Positions 42,791 to 51,654 are shown, counted from the first letter of the stretch. The stretch is DNA of 64,000 nt from Streptomyces novaecaesareae (GCF_000716875.1 NZ_JNWQ01000026.1:1-64000); one strand, 5' to 3'. Notes: a model not told the origin generated them from the sequence alone. A program made the numbers and translations.

Positions 42791-42858
42791 CCAAACCCCA
42801 CCTTGGGGTGAAGTTTGGCCCGGGTTCGGCCCGGGTTCGGCCCGGGTTCGGCCCGGGG
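42791..42858. terminator. Nested hairpin and 11-bp tandem repeats downstream of the acyl-CoA ligase
   Basis: Outer arms CCAAAC (42791-42796) and GTTTGG (42813-42818) enclose an inner hairpin with CCCCA and TGGGG arms. Next to it, cccgggttcgg repeats three times with a partial fourth copy at 42819-42858, ending six bases from the ligase stop (42864). Confidence 0.72.
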
Positions 42859-42863
42859 CGCGT

Positions 42864-44420
42864 TCAGTCCGCGACGGTCTCGCGGAGGAGCTTCTTGTCC
42901 GGCTTGCCCACGGAGGTCAGGGGGATCTCCGGGACGATGCGCAGCACCTCCGGGGCGTACATCCGGCCCTTGTGCGCGGTGACGAAGGCGCGCAGCTCGG
43001 CCAGGTCGGGCCGCTGCCCCGGGGCGGGGACGACGGCGACGTGGACGTGTTCGGCCTCCTCGGCGTCGCGCACCCCGTAGACCGCGCACCGGGCGATCGA
43101 GGGGTGGGTGAGGAGCAGGTCCTCCACCTCGGTGGGGTAGACGTGCCCGCCGACCACGATGATCTTGTCCTTGAGGCGGTCGGCCAGGTAGAGGTAGCCG
43201 TCGGCGTCGAGGTAGCCGATGTCGCCGGTGTCCAGCCAACCGTCGTGCAGCACCTCGGCGGTGAGGTCGGGCCGCTTCCAGTAGCCGGCCATCACGGTGG
43301 CCGAGCGGACGTGGATCTCGCCCTGTTCGCCGGTCGGCAGGTCGGTGCCGTCGGCGGAGCGGATCACCACCTCCACGCCCGGGAGGGGCCTGCCGACGGA
43401 GAGTTGGCCGCCGTGGCCGATCCGGTCGTGCTCGTGCGGGAGGAGCATGGCGATGTTCTGCGCCTCGGACTGCCCGTAGCCGCTCACCAGGACCGGCCCG
43501 AACACCTTGATCGCCTCGCGCACCCGGCCCGGCGAGGCCGCGCAGCCCCCGTACGAGACCCGGCGCACGCTGGACAGGTCGGTGCGGCCGATCGCCGGGT
43601 GGTCGAGCAGCCGGTAGAGCAGCGGCGGCAGCACCCACAGGTCGGTGATCCGCTCGCGCTCGACCGCGGCCAGGACCTCGCCGGGGTCGAAGGAGCGCTG
43701 GAGGACCACCGAGCCGCCGCTGTGGAGCGTCAGGTCGGCGAGGACGCCGGCGAGGTGGGCCAGCGGGGTGGCGGCGAGCAGGCGGGGCGGGACGCCGTCC
43801 GGGCCGCCGCCGTACTGGACGTCGAAGGCGCCCCGGTAGGCGCCGTGCAGGCCGCGGACGCCCTTCGGGATGCCGGTGGTGCCGCCGGTGTGGCGGATGG
43901 TCAGGTCGTCGTCGGGCCGGATCCGGACGGCCGGCGGCGCGGCGGGCCGGCGGGCGGAGGCGGCGATCACGTCCTCGCCGATGGCCGCCGCCGCGCCGGT
44001 GGTCTCCGGGCCGGGGCCCAGGGTGAGGACGGTCGGCACGTCGACCAGCGGGATCAACTCGGCTGCCGCCGCGAACCGTTCGGCGTCCACGAGCAGGATG
44101 GTGGTGTCCACGCTGGTGGCGATCTCGGCGAGGATCGGCGCGCTCATGCCGTCGTACAGGTTCACCATCCGGGCACCCGCGAGCCAGGCGGCGTACCGGG
44201 CGCTGAGCGCCTCGGCGGTGTTGCCCGCCATGAGGGTCACCGTGGTGCCCCGGGTCGCGCCCCGGGCGAGCAGCTCGTGGGCCAGGCGGTACGTGGCGGC
44301 GGCGAACTCTCCGGCGGTGATCACGGCGCCGTCGGCGGTGGTGATGGCCCGCCGGTCGGGGTCGGCGGAGAGGGAGCGGAGGATCAGAGCGGGGGCGCTG
44401 ACGAACTCCGCGTCGGTCAT
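42864..44420 (-). CDS. Acyl-CoA synthetase (AMP-dependent, ANL superfamily)
   Basis: This 518-residue ligase adenylates a carboxylic acid and passes it to CoA. The P-loop is HTGGTTGIPKGV, the A5 motif is SGYGQSEAQNI, the A7 motif is DGWLDTGDIGYLDADGY, hinge DRLKDKIIVVGG, and the C-terminal catalytic Lys lies in TSVGKPDKKLL. The overall pattern is that of FadD-type medium/long-chain or aromatic acid ligases. The ATG at 44420 with a GAAGAAG run upstream is preferred; the ATG at 44450 has no ribosome site and touches a GGTTGCAACC palindrome. The acid substrate is not predictable. Confidence 0.93.
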   Translation of the reverse strand: MTDAEFVSAPALILRSLSADPDRRAITTADGAVITAGEFAAATYRLAHELLARGATRGTTVTLMAGNTAEALSARYAAWLAGARMVNLYDGMSAPILAEIATSVDTTILLVDAERFAAAAELIPLVDVPTVLTLGPGPETTGAAAAIGEDVIAASARRPAAPPAVRIRPDDDLTIRHTGGTTGIPKGVRGLHGAYRGAFDVQYGGGPDGVPPRLLAATPLAHLAGVLADLTLHSGGSVVLQRSFDPGEVLAAVERERITDLWVLPPLLYRLLDHPAIGRTDLSSVRRVSYGGCAASPGRVREAIKVFGPVLVSGYGQSEAQNIAMLLPHEHDRIGHGGQLSVGRPLPGVEVVIRSADGTDLPTGEQGEIHVRSATVMAGYWKRPDLTAEVLHDGWLDTGDIGYLDADGYLYLADRLKDKIIVVGGHVYPTEVEDLLLTHPSIARCAVYGVRDAEEAEHVHVAVVPAPGQRPDLAELRAFVTAHKGRMYAPEVLRIVPEIPLTSVGKPDKKLLRETVAD

Positions 44421-44438
44421 GGCCACTTCTTCTTCGTG

Positions 44439-44540
44439 GGTTGCAACCATGGCCGCAGACTAACCCGATCCTTCGTGCCCCATCGGGGAGTTCGGGGTTG
44501 TCGAGCGGGTGGTCTCCGCCCTCCTTATTGTCATATTGAC
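44439..44540. promoter_or_regulatory. Putative promoter/operators of the acyl-CoA ligase gene
   Basis: GGTTGCAACC (44439-44448) is a perfect 10-bp palindrome beside the alternative start. GTCATATTGAC (44530-44540) is an inverted repeat in a short AT-rich patch (44525-44550), unusual in this genome and a good place for a promoter. Confidence 0.5.
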
Positions 44541-44689
44541 GAGAATTGGCCATGCTCGGCACGCGCGGCGGACGCCAGTCCCTGCGGTACCGCCAGGGGG
44601 AGCGGGGAGCACGGTCTGCGTTTGCTGGATGAGGAGTAGCCCCCCGGTTCGTCGTTCGGGGGTGGTCAGAAGCACCTCTCCAGATGGTC

Positions 44690-44695
44690 TATAGT
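44690..44695 (+). promoter_or_regulatory. -10 hexamer TATAGT of the tRNA-Leu gene
   Basis: TATAGT lies 17 bp before the mature tRNA 5' end, inside an AT-rich tatagttaac patch. A matching -35 is not clear. Confidence 0.6.
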
Positions 44696-44712
44696 TAACC
44701 CATCACCCAGAT

Positions 44713-44796
44713 GCGCGGGTGGCGGAATAGGCAGACGCGCTGGATTCAGGTTCCAGTGCCCGAAAGGGCGTGGGGGTTCAACTCCCCCCTCGCGCA
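44713..44796 (+). tRNA. tRNA-Leu (anticodon CAG)
   Basis: A class II tRNA with acceptor GCGCGGG/CTCGCGC (one G-U), anticodon arm CTGGA-TTCAGGT-TCCAG with CAG at 34-36, a long variable arm GCCCGAAAGGGC, and T arm GGGGGTTCAACTCCCCC. The CCA end is not encoded (discriminator A, then CAG). It reads CTG, the dominant leucine codon here. Confidence 0.97.
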
Positions 44797-44801
44797 CAGA
44801 G

Positions 44802-44835
44802 AACGGCCGGTTGATCTTCGGATCGACCGGCCGTT
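44802..44835 (+). terminator. Terminator of tRNA-Leu with UUCG loop
   Basis: A 15-bp stem (44802-44816 with 44821-44835, one G-U pair) is capped by TTCG and followed by TTTTGCTTT. Confidence 0.95.
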
Positions 44836-44885
44836 TTGCTTTCCTCGATCCCTCCATCTGCTCCCTCGATCGGGGGAGGTCGGCC

Positions 44886-46169
44886 GTGAAAGGCCCGGCG
44901 ATACTGGCGATCATGATCAAGGCGATTCGGCCGCTGCTGCGCGGTTCCACGTATACGGGTGTGTTGTTTGCGGTGCTCGGGGCGTTGGCGGGGCTGCCGT
45001 TGGCGCTCGTGGCGTTGGTGCCTGCGGCCGGGATGCAGGCGAGTCCGTACGGGGTGTCGGCGGTGCTGTCGTTGGTGCTCTGGGGGGTGCTGATCGGGCT
45101 CGTCGGGTTGGCCGGGGGCACGCGGCGGGTGTTGGTGCGGGCGGCGCGGCGGTTGCTGCGGGTGGCGGTGCCGGATCCGGTGAAGGGGGCCGCGGGGGAG
45201 CGGTGGCGGACGCCGGTGTTCTTCGTCCTGCACGTGGTGCTGGGGTGGGTGGTGCTGTTCGGTGGGAGCACGCTGCTGGTGATGGGGGTGGCGCTGCCCG
45301 GCCGGTATGCCCAGGGTGAGGCGCGGGTGAGCCTGTTCGGCTGGTCCACCGACCTGACGGGCGGCTGGAGTTGGGCGACGGCAGTCATCTGCCTGCTGCT
45401 GGCGGCGGTGCTGTTCACGGGGGTGTCCGGTGCGCTGCGATGGCTGGCGCCGCGGCTGCTCGGGCCCTCGTCCGCGGAGCGGCTGGCGCTGGCCGCCGAG
45501 CGGGAGCGGGCGCTGGCCGAACGCAACCGGCTGGCACACGAGTTGCACGACTCGATCGGGCACACCCTGACCGCCGCCACCATCCAGGCCGCCGTCGCGG
45601 GCGAGGTGCTGTCCGCCGATCCGGCGGCCGCCCGGGCCGCCATGCGCAGCATCGAGGAGTCGACCCGTGCGGCGCTGGAGGACCTGGACTACGTGCTGGG
45701 CGTGCTGCGGGACGAGCAGGCGGGCACCGCGCCGACCCGGACCCTCGCCGACCTGCCCGAACTGCTGGACCGGCTGCGGCACGCGGGTGCGGTCGTGGAG
45801 CCGGAGACCGTCGGCGACCCGGCGCTGGTGCAGGGCACGCTGTCCCGCGCCGCGTACCGGATCCTGCAGGAGGGCCTGACGAACGCGCTGCGGCACGGGG
45901 CGGGCGGGCCGATCCGGCTGCGGGTGGCGGTCGAAGGGGAGTGGTTGGAGCTGGGCGTGGTCAACGGGATCAAGGGCGGGCCGAGCGGCTTCCCGACCTC
46001 CGGCCACGGCCTGCCCGGGCTCGCCGAGCGGGTCCGCCTGCTGCACGGCGAGTTCGAGGCCGGCCCGTACGGTGCGCAGGGCCCGTACGGTGCGGATGGC
46101 CCGCACGGCCCGCAGGGCGCACAGCAGTGGCGGCTGGCCGTTCGGCTGCCGATACGGTTGGCGGCGTGA
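44886..46169 (+). CDS. NarL-type sensor histidine kinase
   Basis: This 427-residue membrane kinase has about four N-terminal helices (residues 10-200), then HisKA_3 with AHELHDSIGHTLTAATIQ carrying the phosphorylated His, and an HATPase_c domain with the N box ILQEGLTNALRHG and G box GHGLPGLAERV. A late insertion GPYGAQGPYGADGPHGPQG is encoded by short repeats. The GTG at 44886 has GGGGGAGG six bases upstream and is favoured over the ATG at 44913. The stop overlaps the response regulator start by four bases (GTGA). The signal is unknown. Confidence 0.93.
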   Translation: MKGPAILAIMIKAIRPLLRGSTYTGVLFAVLGALAGLPLALVALVPAAGMQASPYGVSAVLSLVLWGVLIGLVGLAGGTRRVLVRAARRLLRVAVPDPVKGAAGERWRTPVFFVLHVVLGWVVLFGGSTLLVMGVALPGRYAQGEARVSLFGWSTDLTGGWSWATAVICLLLAAVLFTGVSGALRWLAPRLLGPSSAERLALAAERERALAERNRLAHELHDSIGHTLTAATIQAAVAGEVLSADPAAARAAMRSIEESTRAALEDLDYVLGVLRDEQAGTAPTRTLADLPELLDRLRHAGAVVEPETVGDPALVQGTLSRAAYRILQEGLTNALRHGAGGPIRLRVAVEGEWLELGVVNGIKGGPSGFPTSGHGLPGLAERVRLLHGEFEAGPYGAQGPYGADGPHGPQGAQQWRLAVRLPIRLAA

Positions 46170-46840
46170 GCAGCCCGGAAGCCCCCGTCACCGTCCTGAT
46201 CGCGGACGACGACCCCGTCACCCGCAGCGGGCTGAGCACCCTGCTGGGGCTCCAGCCGGGCATCGAGGTGGTCGGGCAGGCCGCCGACGGCGTCGCCGTG
46301 GTCGAGCAGGTGCGGCTGCTGCGGCCGGACGTGGTGCTGATGGACGTGCGGATGCCGCGCCGCAACGGCATCGATGCGACCCGCGAACTGCTGTCCGAGA
46401 GCGCGGACCCGCCGAAGGTCGTCGTGATCACCACCTTCGAGAACGACGACTACGTCACCGCGGCGCTCGGCGCCGGCGCCAGCGGTTTCGTGCTCAAGCG
46501 CCTGCCCGTCCCGCAGATCGCCGAGGCGGTGCGGGTGGTGGCGGCCGGGGAGGCGATCCTCTTCCCGGCCGCGCTGCGCCGGATGGTGGCCGCCCGCCCG
46601 CTGAACTCGGCCCAGGCGCTGCCTCGGGCGGCGCTCACCGGGCGGGAGGAGGGTGTGCTGCGGCTGATGGCGACCGGGCTGTCCAACCCGGAGATCGCGC
46701 AGTCGCTGGCGGTGAGCCTGGAGACGGTGAAGACGCACGTCGGGAACGTGCTGACCAAGCTGGGCGCGCAGAACCGCACGCACGCGGTGGTGATCGCGTA
46801 CGAGTCTGGGCTGGTCGTGCCGGGCCTCCAGGGCGCCTGA
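46166..46840 (+). CDS. NarL/LuxR-family response regulator
   Basis: This 224-residue regulator pairs with the overlapping kinase. The receiver domain has VLIADDDP, the phosphorylated Asp in VLMDVRMP, and FVLKRLP with the conserved Lys. The LuxR-type HTH follows (LTGREEGVLRLMATGLSNPEIAQ, LAVSLETVKTHVGNVLTKLG). Target genes are not indicated; the neighbours on either side read in other directions. Confidence 0.95.
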   Translation: MSSPEAPVTVLIADDDPVTRSGLSTLLGLQPGIEVVGQAADGVAVVEQVRLLRPDVVLMDVRMPRRNGIDATRELLSESADPPKVVVITTFENDDYVTAALGAGASGFVLKRLPVPQIAEAVRVVAAGEAILFPAALRRMVAARPLNSAQALPRAALTGREEGVLRLMATGLSNPEIAQSLAVSLETVKTHVGNVLTKLGAQNRTHAVVIAYESGLVVPGLQGA

Positions 46841-46867
46841 CCGCCCTGCCGCTTGCCCGCGCCGAGC

Positions 46868-46927
46868 GGGTCAGGGCCGAGCGGATCAGGGCCGTACTGG
46901 TCAGGGCCGTACGGGTCAGGGCCTCGG
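46868..46927. repeat. 15-bp tandem repeat x4 carrying the amidase stop codon
   Basis: Units share ggtcagggccg. On the minus strand the gene's TGA (46918-46916) is followed by in-frame TGA codons at 46903-46901, 46888-46886 and 46873-46871. Confidence 0.95.
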
Positions 46928-48328
46928 GTCGACCGGGGTGAGGACGCCGAGGCGGTCCTCGACGGCCTGGGCAGCGGCCAGGCACAGGTCCTCGCGGAAT
47001 GCCCGCCCGACGATCTGCACGCCGGTGGGCAGCCCGTCCTCGGCGAGCCCGGTGGGGACGGCGACGGCAGGCACGCCGACGAAGGTGGTCACCGAGCAGA
47101 GGCGCATGGCCGAGGCGACGCGGTCGCGGCCCGCCTGGTCCCGGGACTCCAGGCCGGGTTCGACCGGCGGCTCGGTGAAGACCGGGCCCAGCAGCAGCGG
47201 GTACTCGTGCAGGAACTCCGTCCAGGAGCGGCGGATGTTCATCCAGGTGCTCTGCAGCCGGATCAGCCCGGCGGCGTCGACGGGCGGGGCGCTGCGCATC
47301 GTCAGCTCGATGAAGCGGTCGCCGCCCGCGCCCAGCAGCTGCCGTACGGCGGGCCAGCTCGGGGCGAACTCGGTGCCGGTGAGGCGGTGGTAGGTGTCGA
47401 GGGCTTCGCCGAGCCTGGGGACGTCGGGTACCTCCCGCACGTCGTACCCGGCATCGCGCAGCGCGTCGGCGGCTCGGGCGACGGCCTGGTGGACGGTGGG
47501 GTGGACGCCGAGGCCGCCCGGGTCCGCGACGACGGCGACCTTGGGCGGGCCGTCGAGCGGTTCGCCGTACAACGGGACGGGGACGGCGCGCGGATCGCGG
47601 GGGTCGGTGCCGGCCAGCGTCTCGTAGGCGAGCCGGAGGTCGGCGACCGTACGGGCCAACGGGCCGTCGGTGACCAGGACTTGGGAGGCCGGGCCGGGGT
47701 CGTCCGGGCCGAGGAGGCGCTGGTCGGCGGGGAAGCGGCCGGTGGTCGGCTTGAGTGCGGCGACGCCGCAGAAGGCCGCCGGGATCCGGGCCGAGCCGCC
47801 GGAGTCGTTGCCGAGCCCGAGCGGGGCCAGGCCGGCGGCGACCGCGACGCCGTCCCCGCCGCTGGAGCCGCCGGGGGTGCGGGCCGCGTCCCAGGGGTTG
47901 CGGGTGTCTCCGTACAGCTCGCTGCGGGTGTGCATCCCGGCCAGGATCAGGGTCGGCATGTTGCTGTGGCCGATCGGGATCGCCCCGGCGGCGCGCAGCC
48001 GGGCCACCGGGACGGCGTCGGCGGGGGCGACGTGGTCGCGGAAACGCGGGGTGCCGAAGGTGGTGGCCACGCCCTCGATGGGCGTGCACTCCTTCACGGT
48101 GAAGGGCACGCCCGCGAGCGGTCCGAGTTCCTCGCCTGCGGCCCGGCGGCGGTCGGTGTCCCGGGCGGCGGCGCGGGCGCGGTCGGCGAGGAGCTGGGTG
48201 ACGGCGTTGAGGTGCGGGTTGACCTCGGCGATGCGGGCGAGGTGGCTGTCGACCACGTCGAGGGCGGAGGCGTCGCCGTTGCGGACGGCGGCGGCGAGTT
48301 CGGTGGCGGGTTTGCTCCACAGGGGCAT
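46916..48328 (-). CDS. Amidase signature family enzyme
   Basis: This 470-residue hydrolase has the full Ser-cisSer-Lys triad: Lys79 in PFTVKECTP, Ser155 in TPGGSSGGDG and Ser179 in GNDSGGSARIPAAFCG. Amides or aryl acylamides are the usual substrates; it is not GatA because no gat partners are present. The ATG at 48328 with GAGGAGG upstream is the start. It is divergent from a TetR gene, with two operator copies between them. Confidence 0.94.
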   Translation of the reverse strand: MPLWSKPATELAAAVRNGDASALDVVDSHLARIAEVNPHLNAVTQLLADRARAAARDTDRRRAAGEELGPLAGVPFTVKECTPIEGVATTFGTPRFRDHVAPADAVPVARLRAAGAIPIGHSNMPTLILAGMHTRSELYGDTRNPWDAARTPGGSSGGDGVAVAAGLAPLGLGNDSGGSARIPAAFCGVAALKPTTGRFPADQRLLGPDDPGPASQVLVTDGPLARTVADLRLAYETLAGTDPRDPRAVPVPLYGEPLDGPPKVAVVADPGGLGVHPTVHQAVARAADALRDAGYDVREVPDVPRLGEALDTYHRLTGTEFAPSWPAVRQLLGAGGDRFIELTMRSAPPVDAAGLIRLQSTWMNIRRSWTEFLHEYPLLLGPVFTEPPVEPGLESRDQAGRDRVASAMRLCSVTTFVGVPAVAVPTGLAEDGLPTGVQIVGRAFREDLCLAAAQAVEDRLGVLTPVDPRP

Positions 48329-48380
48329 GGGGGCGGTCCTCCTCGGGCTTGGGGCCTCGGGTCTCGGGCCGGGGCCTCGG

Positions 48381-48440
48381 TTCCGATGCGGGTGCATCGG
48401 AAACAGACCCTAGCCGGGAACCGATACGCTTGCATCGGAA
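48381..48440. promoter_or_regulatory. Twin TetR operators between amidase and tetR
   Basis: Operator 1 has perfect 9-bp arms TTCCGATGC (48381-48389) and GCATCGGAA (48394-48402) with a 4-bp spacer. Operator 2 (48419-48440) is a weaker copy with the right arm GCATCGGAA intact. Their starts are 38 bp apart. They cover the region where both divergent promoters must lie. Confidence 0.85.
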
Positions 48441-48462
48441 TATTGGGACGAGGAGGTCGGGC

Positions 48463-49083
48463 ATGCCGAAACAGGTGGACCACGACGGCCGGCGCCGACA
48501 GATCGCCGAGGCCGTCTGCCTGCTCGTGGACGAACACGGGCTGGGGGCCGTCACCCTGCGGGACGTCGCCACCCGCGCCGAGGTCTCCATGGGGGCCGTC
48601 CAGCGCTGCTTCCGCACCAAGGAGGAGATGCTGCGGTTCGCGCTTGCACACATCGGCGAGCGCGTCACCGCACGGGTGCGGAGCCGGCTGACCGCCGGGC
48701 CGGCACAGTCCGCCGCCAGCCGACTCGGCCTGGTGGCAGGCGAAGTGGCGCTGCTGCGCGAGGAACACCGGGCCGAGGCCAGGATCTGGCTCGCCTTCGT
48801 CGCCGAGGCCGCCGTCAGCCCGGCACTGGCGCAGACACTGCGCAGCAGCTACGCGGAGCTGGAGGAGCTGGTGGTGCAGCTGGTCGCGGAGGCCTCCGGC
48901 GGGGCCCTGGCGCCGGAGGCGGGAGTACGGACGGAGGCGCGGGCAGAGGCGCGGAGGGAGGCGTGGACCCTGCTCGCCCTCGCCGACGGGCTCACCGCGC
49001 ACGTCCTGATCGGGCACCGGACGGCGGAGGAGGCGGAGGAGATCCTGCACGCGCACCTGGCCGGGCTCTGGGAGCGCTGCTGA
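48463..49083 (+). CDS. TetR family transcriptional regulator controlling the amidase
   Basis: This 206-residue regulator has the HTH at residues 10-55 (IAEAVCLLVDEHGLGAVTLRD, AEVSMGAVQRCFRTKEEML) and a helical C-terminal ligand domain with TLLALADGLTAHVLIG, as in BetI/TetR_C_6-like proteins. GAGGAGG precedes the ATG. The divergent amidase and twin operators make it a probable repressor of both. The EPSP synthase follows in the same direction after 119 bp, but a separate promoter is likely. Confidence 0.93.
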   Translation: MPKQVDHDGRRRQIAEAVCLLVDEHGLGAVTLRDVATRAEVSMGAVQRCFRTKEEMLRFALAHIGERVTARVRSRLTAGPAQSAASRLGLVAGEVALLREEHRAEARIWLAFVAEAAVSPALAQTLRSSYAELEELVVQLVAEASGGALAPEAGVRTEARAEARREAWTLLALADGLTAHVLIGHRTAEEAEEILHAHLAGLWERC

Positions 49084-49202
49084 GCGACCTATCCGGTGCC
49101 CCGTCGCCGTCCGGTCCGTGGATGGTCGAGGCCGGCAGCGGGGCCGGTGCGGCAGGATCGGGGCCGACGCCGCTGGACACACCTGTGTTGGGAGAGCCTG
49201 CC

Positions 49203-50450
49203 GTGACCGTCGTCGAGATCCCGGGGTCCAAGTCCATCACCGCCCGGGCGCTGTTCCTGGCCGCCGCCGCCGACGGCGTGACCACCCTGCGCCGGCCCCT
49301 CGCCTCGGACGACACCGAAGGCTTCGCCCAGGGGCTGGACACGCTCGGGTACCTGGTCGACCGGGCGGCGGACCGGTGGCTCGTCACCGGCCGGCCCACC
49401 GGGCCCGCCGTGCGGACCGCCGACGTCTACTGCCGGGACGGCGCCACCACCGCGCGCTTCCTGCCCACCCTCGCCGCTGCCGGCCACGGCAGCTACCGCT
49501 TCGACGCCTCGGCCCAGATGCGCCGCCGCCCGGTCGCCCCGCTGACCCGGGCGCTGCGCGAACTCGGCGTGGACCTGCGGCACGAGGAAGCCGAAGGGCA
49601 TCACCCGCTGACGGTCCTCGCCGACGGTGTCCGGGGCGGCGAACTCACCCTGGACGCAGGGGAGTCCTCGCAGTACCTGACCGCGCTGCTGCTGCTCGGG
49701 CCGCTCACCCGGGACGGCCTGCGGATCACCGTCACCCGGCTCGTCTCGGCCCCCTACATCGGCATCACCCTTGCGATGATGCGGGACTTCGGGGTCGAGG
49801 TGAAGCGCGAACGGACACCGGCCGGCGAGGTGTTCGACGTCCCGTCCGGGGGCTACCGGGCCGCCGACCACGCGATCGAGCCGGACGCCTCCACCGCGAG
49901 CTACTTCTTCGCCGCGGCCGCCGTCGCCGGGCGCGAGGTCACCGTCCCCGGCCTCGGACGGAACGCCCTCCAGGGCGACCTGCGCTTCGTCGAGGTGCTG
50001 CGGCGGATGGGCGCCCGCGTGGACATCGGGAGCGACCGTACGACGGTGGCGGGCGCCGGCGCGCTGTCCGGGCTCACCGTCAACATGCGGGACATCTCCG
50101 ACACCATGCCCACCCTCGCGGCGATCGCGCCCTTCGCGACCGGGCCGGTACGCATCGAGGACGTCCACAACACCCGGGTCAAGGAGTGCGACCGGCTGGA
50201 GGCCTGCGCCGCCAACCTGCGCGCGATGGGCATCACGGTGGCGACCGGGGACGACTGGATCGAGATCCGGCCCGGCACGCCCCGCCCGGTCGAGATCGCC
50301 ACGCACTCCGACCACCGGATCGTGATGTCCTTCGCCGTCACCTCGCTGCACACGCCCGGGATCACCTTCGACGACCCGGGGTGCGTGCGGAAGACCTTCC
50401 CCGCGTTCCACGAGGCGTTCGCGCGGCTGCGCGCGGAGTGGGGGGTCTGA
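49203..50450 (+). CDS. aroA: 3-phosphoshikimate 1-carboxyvinyltransferase (EPSP synthase), divergent paralogue
   Basis: This 415-residue enzyme joins shikimate-3-phosphate and phosphoenolpyruvate. PGSKSITAR carries Lys10, Ser11 and Arg15 (E. coli Lys22, Ser23, Arg27). DASTASYFFAA holds the catalytic Asp, and RVKECDRLEACAANLR and HSDHRIVMSFAV are also present. The PEP loop usually reads CGxAGTxxRF in actinomycetes; here it is CRDGATTARF, so the glycine that decides glyphosate sensitivity is Ala81. No other aromatic pathway gene is near, which suggests a second copy used for resistance or special metabolism. GTG start at 49203 after GGGAGAG. The RNA ligase follows 72 bp later. Confidence 0.9.
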   Translation: MTVVEIPGSKSITARALFLAAAADGVTTLRRPLASDDTEGFAQGLDTLGYLVDRAADRWLVTGRPTGPAVRTADVYCRDGATTARFLPTLAAAGHGSYRFDASAQMRRRPVAPLTRALRELGVDLRHEEAEGHHPLTVLADGVRGGELTLDAGESSQYLTALLLLGPLTRDGLRITVTRLVSAPYIGITLAMMRDFGVEVKRERTPAGEVFDVPSGGYRAADHAIEPDASTASYFFAAAAVAGREVTVPGLGRNALQGDLRFVEVLRRMGARVDIGSDRTTVAGAGALSGLTVNMRDISDTMPTLAAIAPFATGPVRIEDVHNTRVKECDRLEACAANLRAMGITVATGDDWIEIRPGTPRPVEIATHSDHRIVMSFAVTSLHTPGITFDDPGCVRKTFPAFHEAFARLRAEWGV

Positions 50451-50522
50451 GGGCCTGACGGCGGGGCGCAGGCCGGGATTCCCTGTTGCCAGGGGCCCGG
50501 CCCGGCGGCGAGGATCCTGTCC

Positions 50523-51605
50523 GTGTCCGAGACGACGACGGCGTTCGACGGGTCCTTCGACGGGTCCTTCGACCGGTCCGAGCTGCGCCCGTACCCCAAG
50601 ATCCCCGCGCGCGGCCGCTCCGGCGGGCCCGGCAGCCGGGAGTGGATCGCGGCGGAGAAGGTGCACGGGGCGCACTTCGCGGTGGTCTGCGAGGGCGCGT
50701 CGGTACGGGCCGCCAAACGGCGCGAGCTGCTGGACGACGAAGGGCTGGACGGCTTCTTCGGCGTGAGCCGGATCTGGCCCGAACTCGCCGTCGCCGCCGC
50801 CCGGTTCGCGGACGCGGTGCGGGAGGCCTGGGGCCCCTCGGCGGTGGTGACGGTCTACGGCGAGCTGGCCGGCGGACGCTACCCGCACCCCGGGGTGCCC
50901 GCCGTCGCCGGGGTCGATCCGGTGCAGACCGGTGTCTGGTACTCCCCCGGCCTGCGCTGGCTGCCGTTCGACGCCACCGTGGAGACGCCCGACGGCCGGT
51001 GGTGGATCGCCGACCGCGCCCTGCGGGCGGCGGCGGGTGCCGCCGGGCTCACCTGCGTTCCCCTCCTGGGCCGCGGCGCGCTGAACGGGCTGCACGACCT
51101 GCCGGCGCGGTACCCGAGCCGGGTGCCGGCCCTGTTCGGGCTGCCCGAAATCGCGGACAACCCCGCGGAGGGCTACGTCCTCAAGCCGGCCGGCGAGTGG
51201 CGGGAGTCGGGGGCCGAGGGGGCGGTGGATGCGGAGGGCGCGACGGGGGCGGTGGCGCGCCCCCTGGTGAAGGTCAAGCAGCAGGCCTTCGCCGAGGACG
51301 AGCGCTACGACGGCGCCCGCCCGTACCTCCCCCCGCCCGAGGGCGCGGCCGGAGTCCCGGCGTGGCTGCTGGTGCGGGCCTCGGCGCTGCTCACCCCCGC
51401 GCGGGCGGCGGCCGCGGTCAGCAAGCTGGGGCCGCGCACGGGCGCGGAGGCGGTGGCGGCGGAGATCGCGCAGGACGTCGTGGACGAACTCGGCGACGCC
51501 CTGGGCGGGTTGGAGGACTCCGTCCGGACGGCCCTGCGGCGGGCGCTGGAACCCGGGGCGCGGGCACTCGCGTCCTTCGATGCGGAGGACCGGCGTCACT
51601 CCTGA
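50523..51605 (+). CDS. Rnl2-type RNA ligase family protein
   Basis: This 360-residue nucleotidyltransferase has the ligase motifs in order: motif I EKVHGAHFAVV with the adenylated Lys46 (T4 Rnl2 has a very similar EKIHG), motif III/IIIa VVTVYGELAGGRYPHP, motif IV AEGYVLKPAGEW and motif V LVKVKQQAF. The C-terminal 100 residues are helical, as in Rnl2. Such enzymes seal nicks in RNA. No PNKP, RtcB, AP4A or tRNA gene is near; the neighbour downstream is a large TPR NTPase. The start is GTG at 50523. Its stop lies inside a 16-bp repeat. Confidence 0.9.
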   Translation: MSETTTAFDGSFDGSFDRSELRPYPKIPARGRSGGPGSREWIAAEKVHGAHFAVVCEGASVRAAKRRELLDDEGLDGFFGVSRIWPELAVAAARFADAVREAWGPSAVVTVYGELAGGRYPHPGVPAVAGVDPVQTGVWYSPGLRWLPFDATVETPDGRWWIADRALRAAAGAAGLTCVPLLGRGALNGLHDLPARYPSRVPALFGLPEIADNPAEGYVLKPAGEWRESGAEGAVDAEGATGAVARPLVKVKQQAFAEDERYDGARPYLPPPEGAAGVPAWLLVRASALLTPARAAAAVSKLGPRTGAEAVAAEIAQDVVDELGDALGGLEDSVRTALRRALEPGARALASFDAEDRRHS

Positions 51606-51654
51606 CCGGCGTCGCTCCTGAACGGTGTCACTCCTGAACGGCGTCACTCCTGAC
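51591..51654. repeat. 16-bp tandem repeat x4 carrying the RNA ligase stop codon
   Basis: Units (cggcgtcactcctgac and variants) at 51591, 51607, 51623 and 51639. TGA occurs at 51603 (gene stop), 51619, 51635 and 51651; because the period is 16, these fall in all three frames. The array fills the gap to the NTPase ribosome site. Confidence 0.95.
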
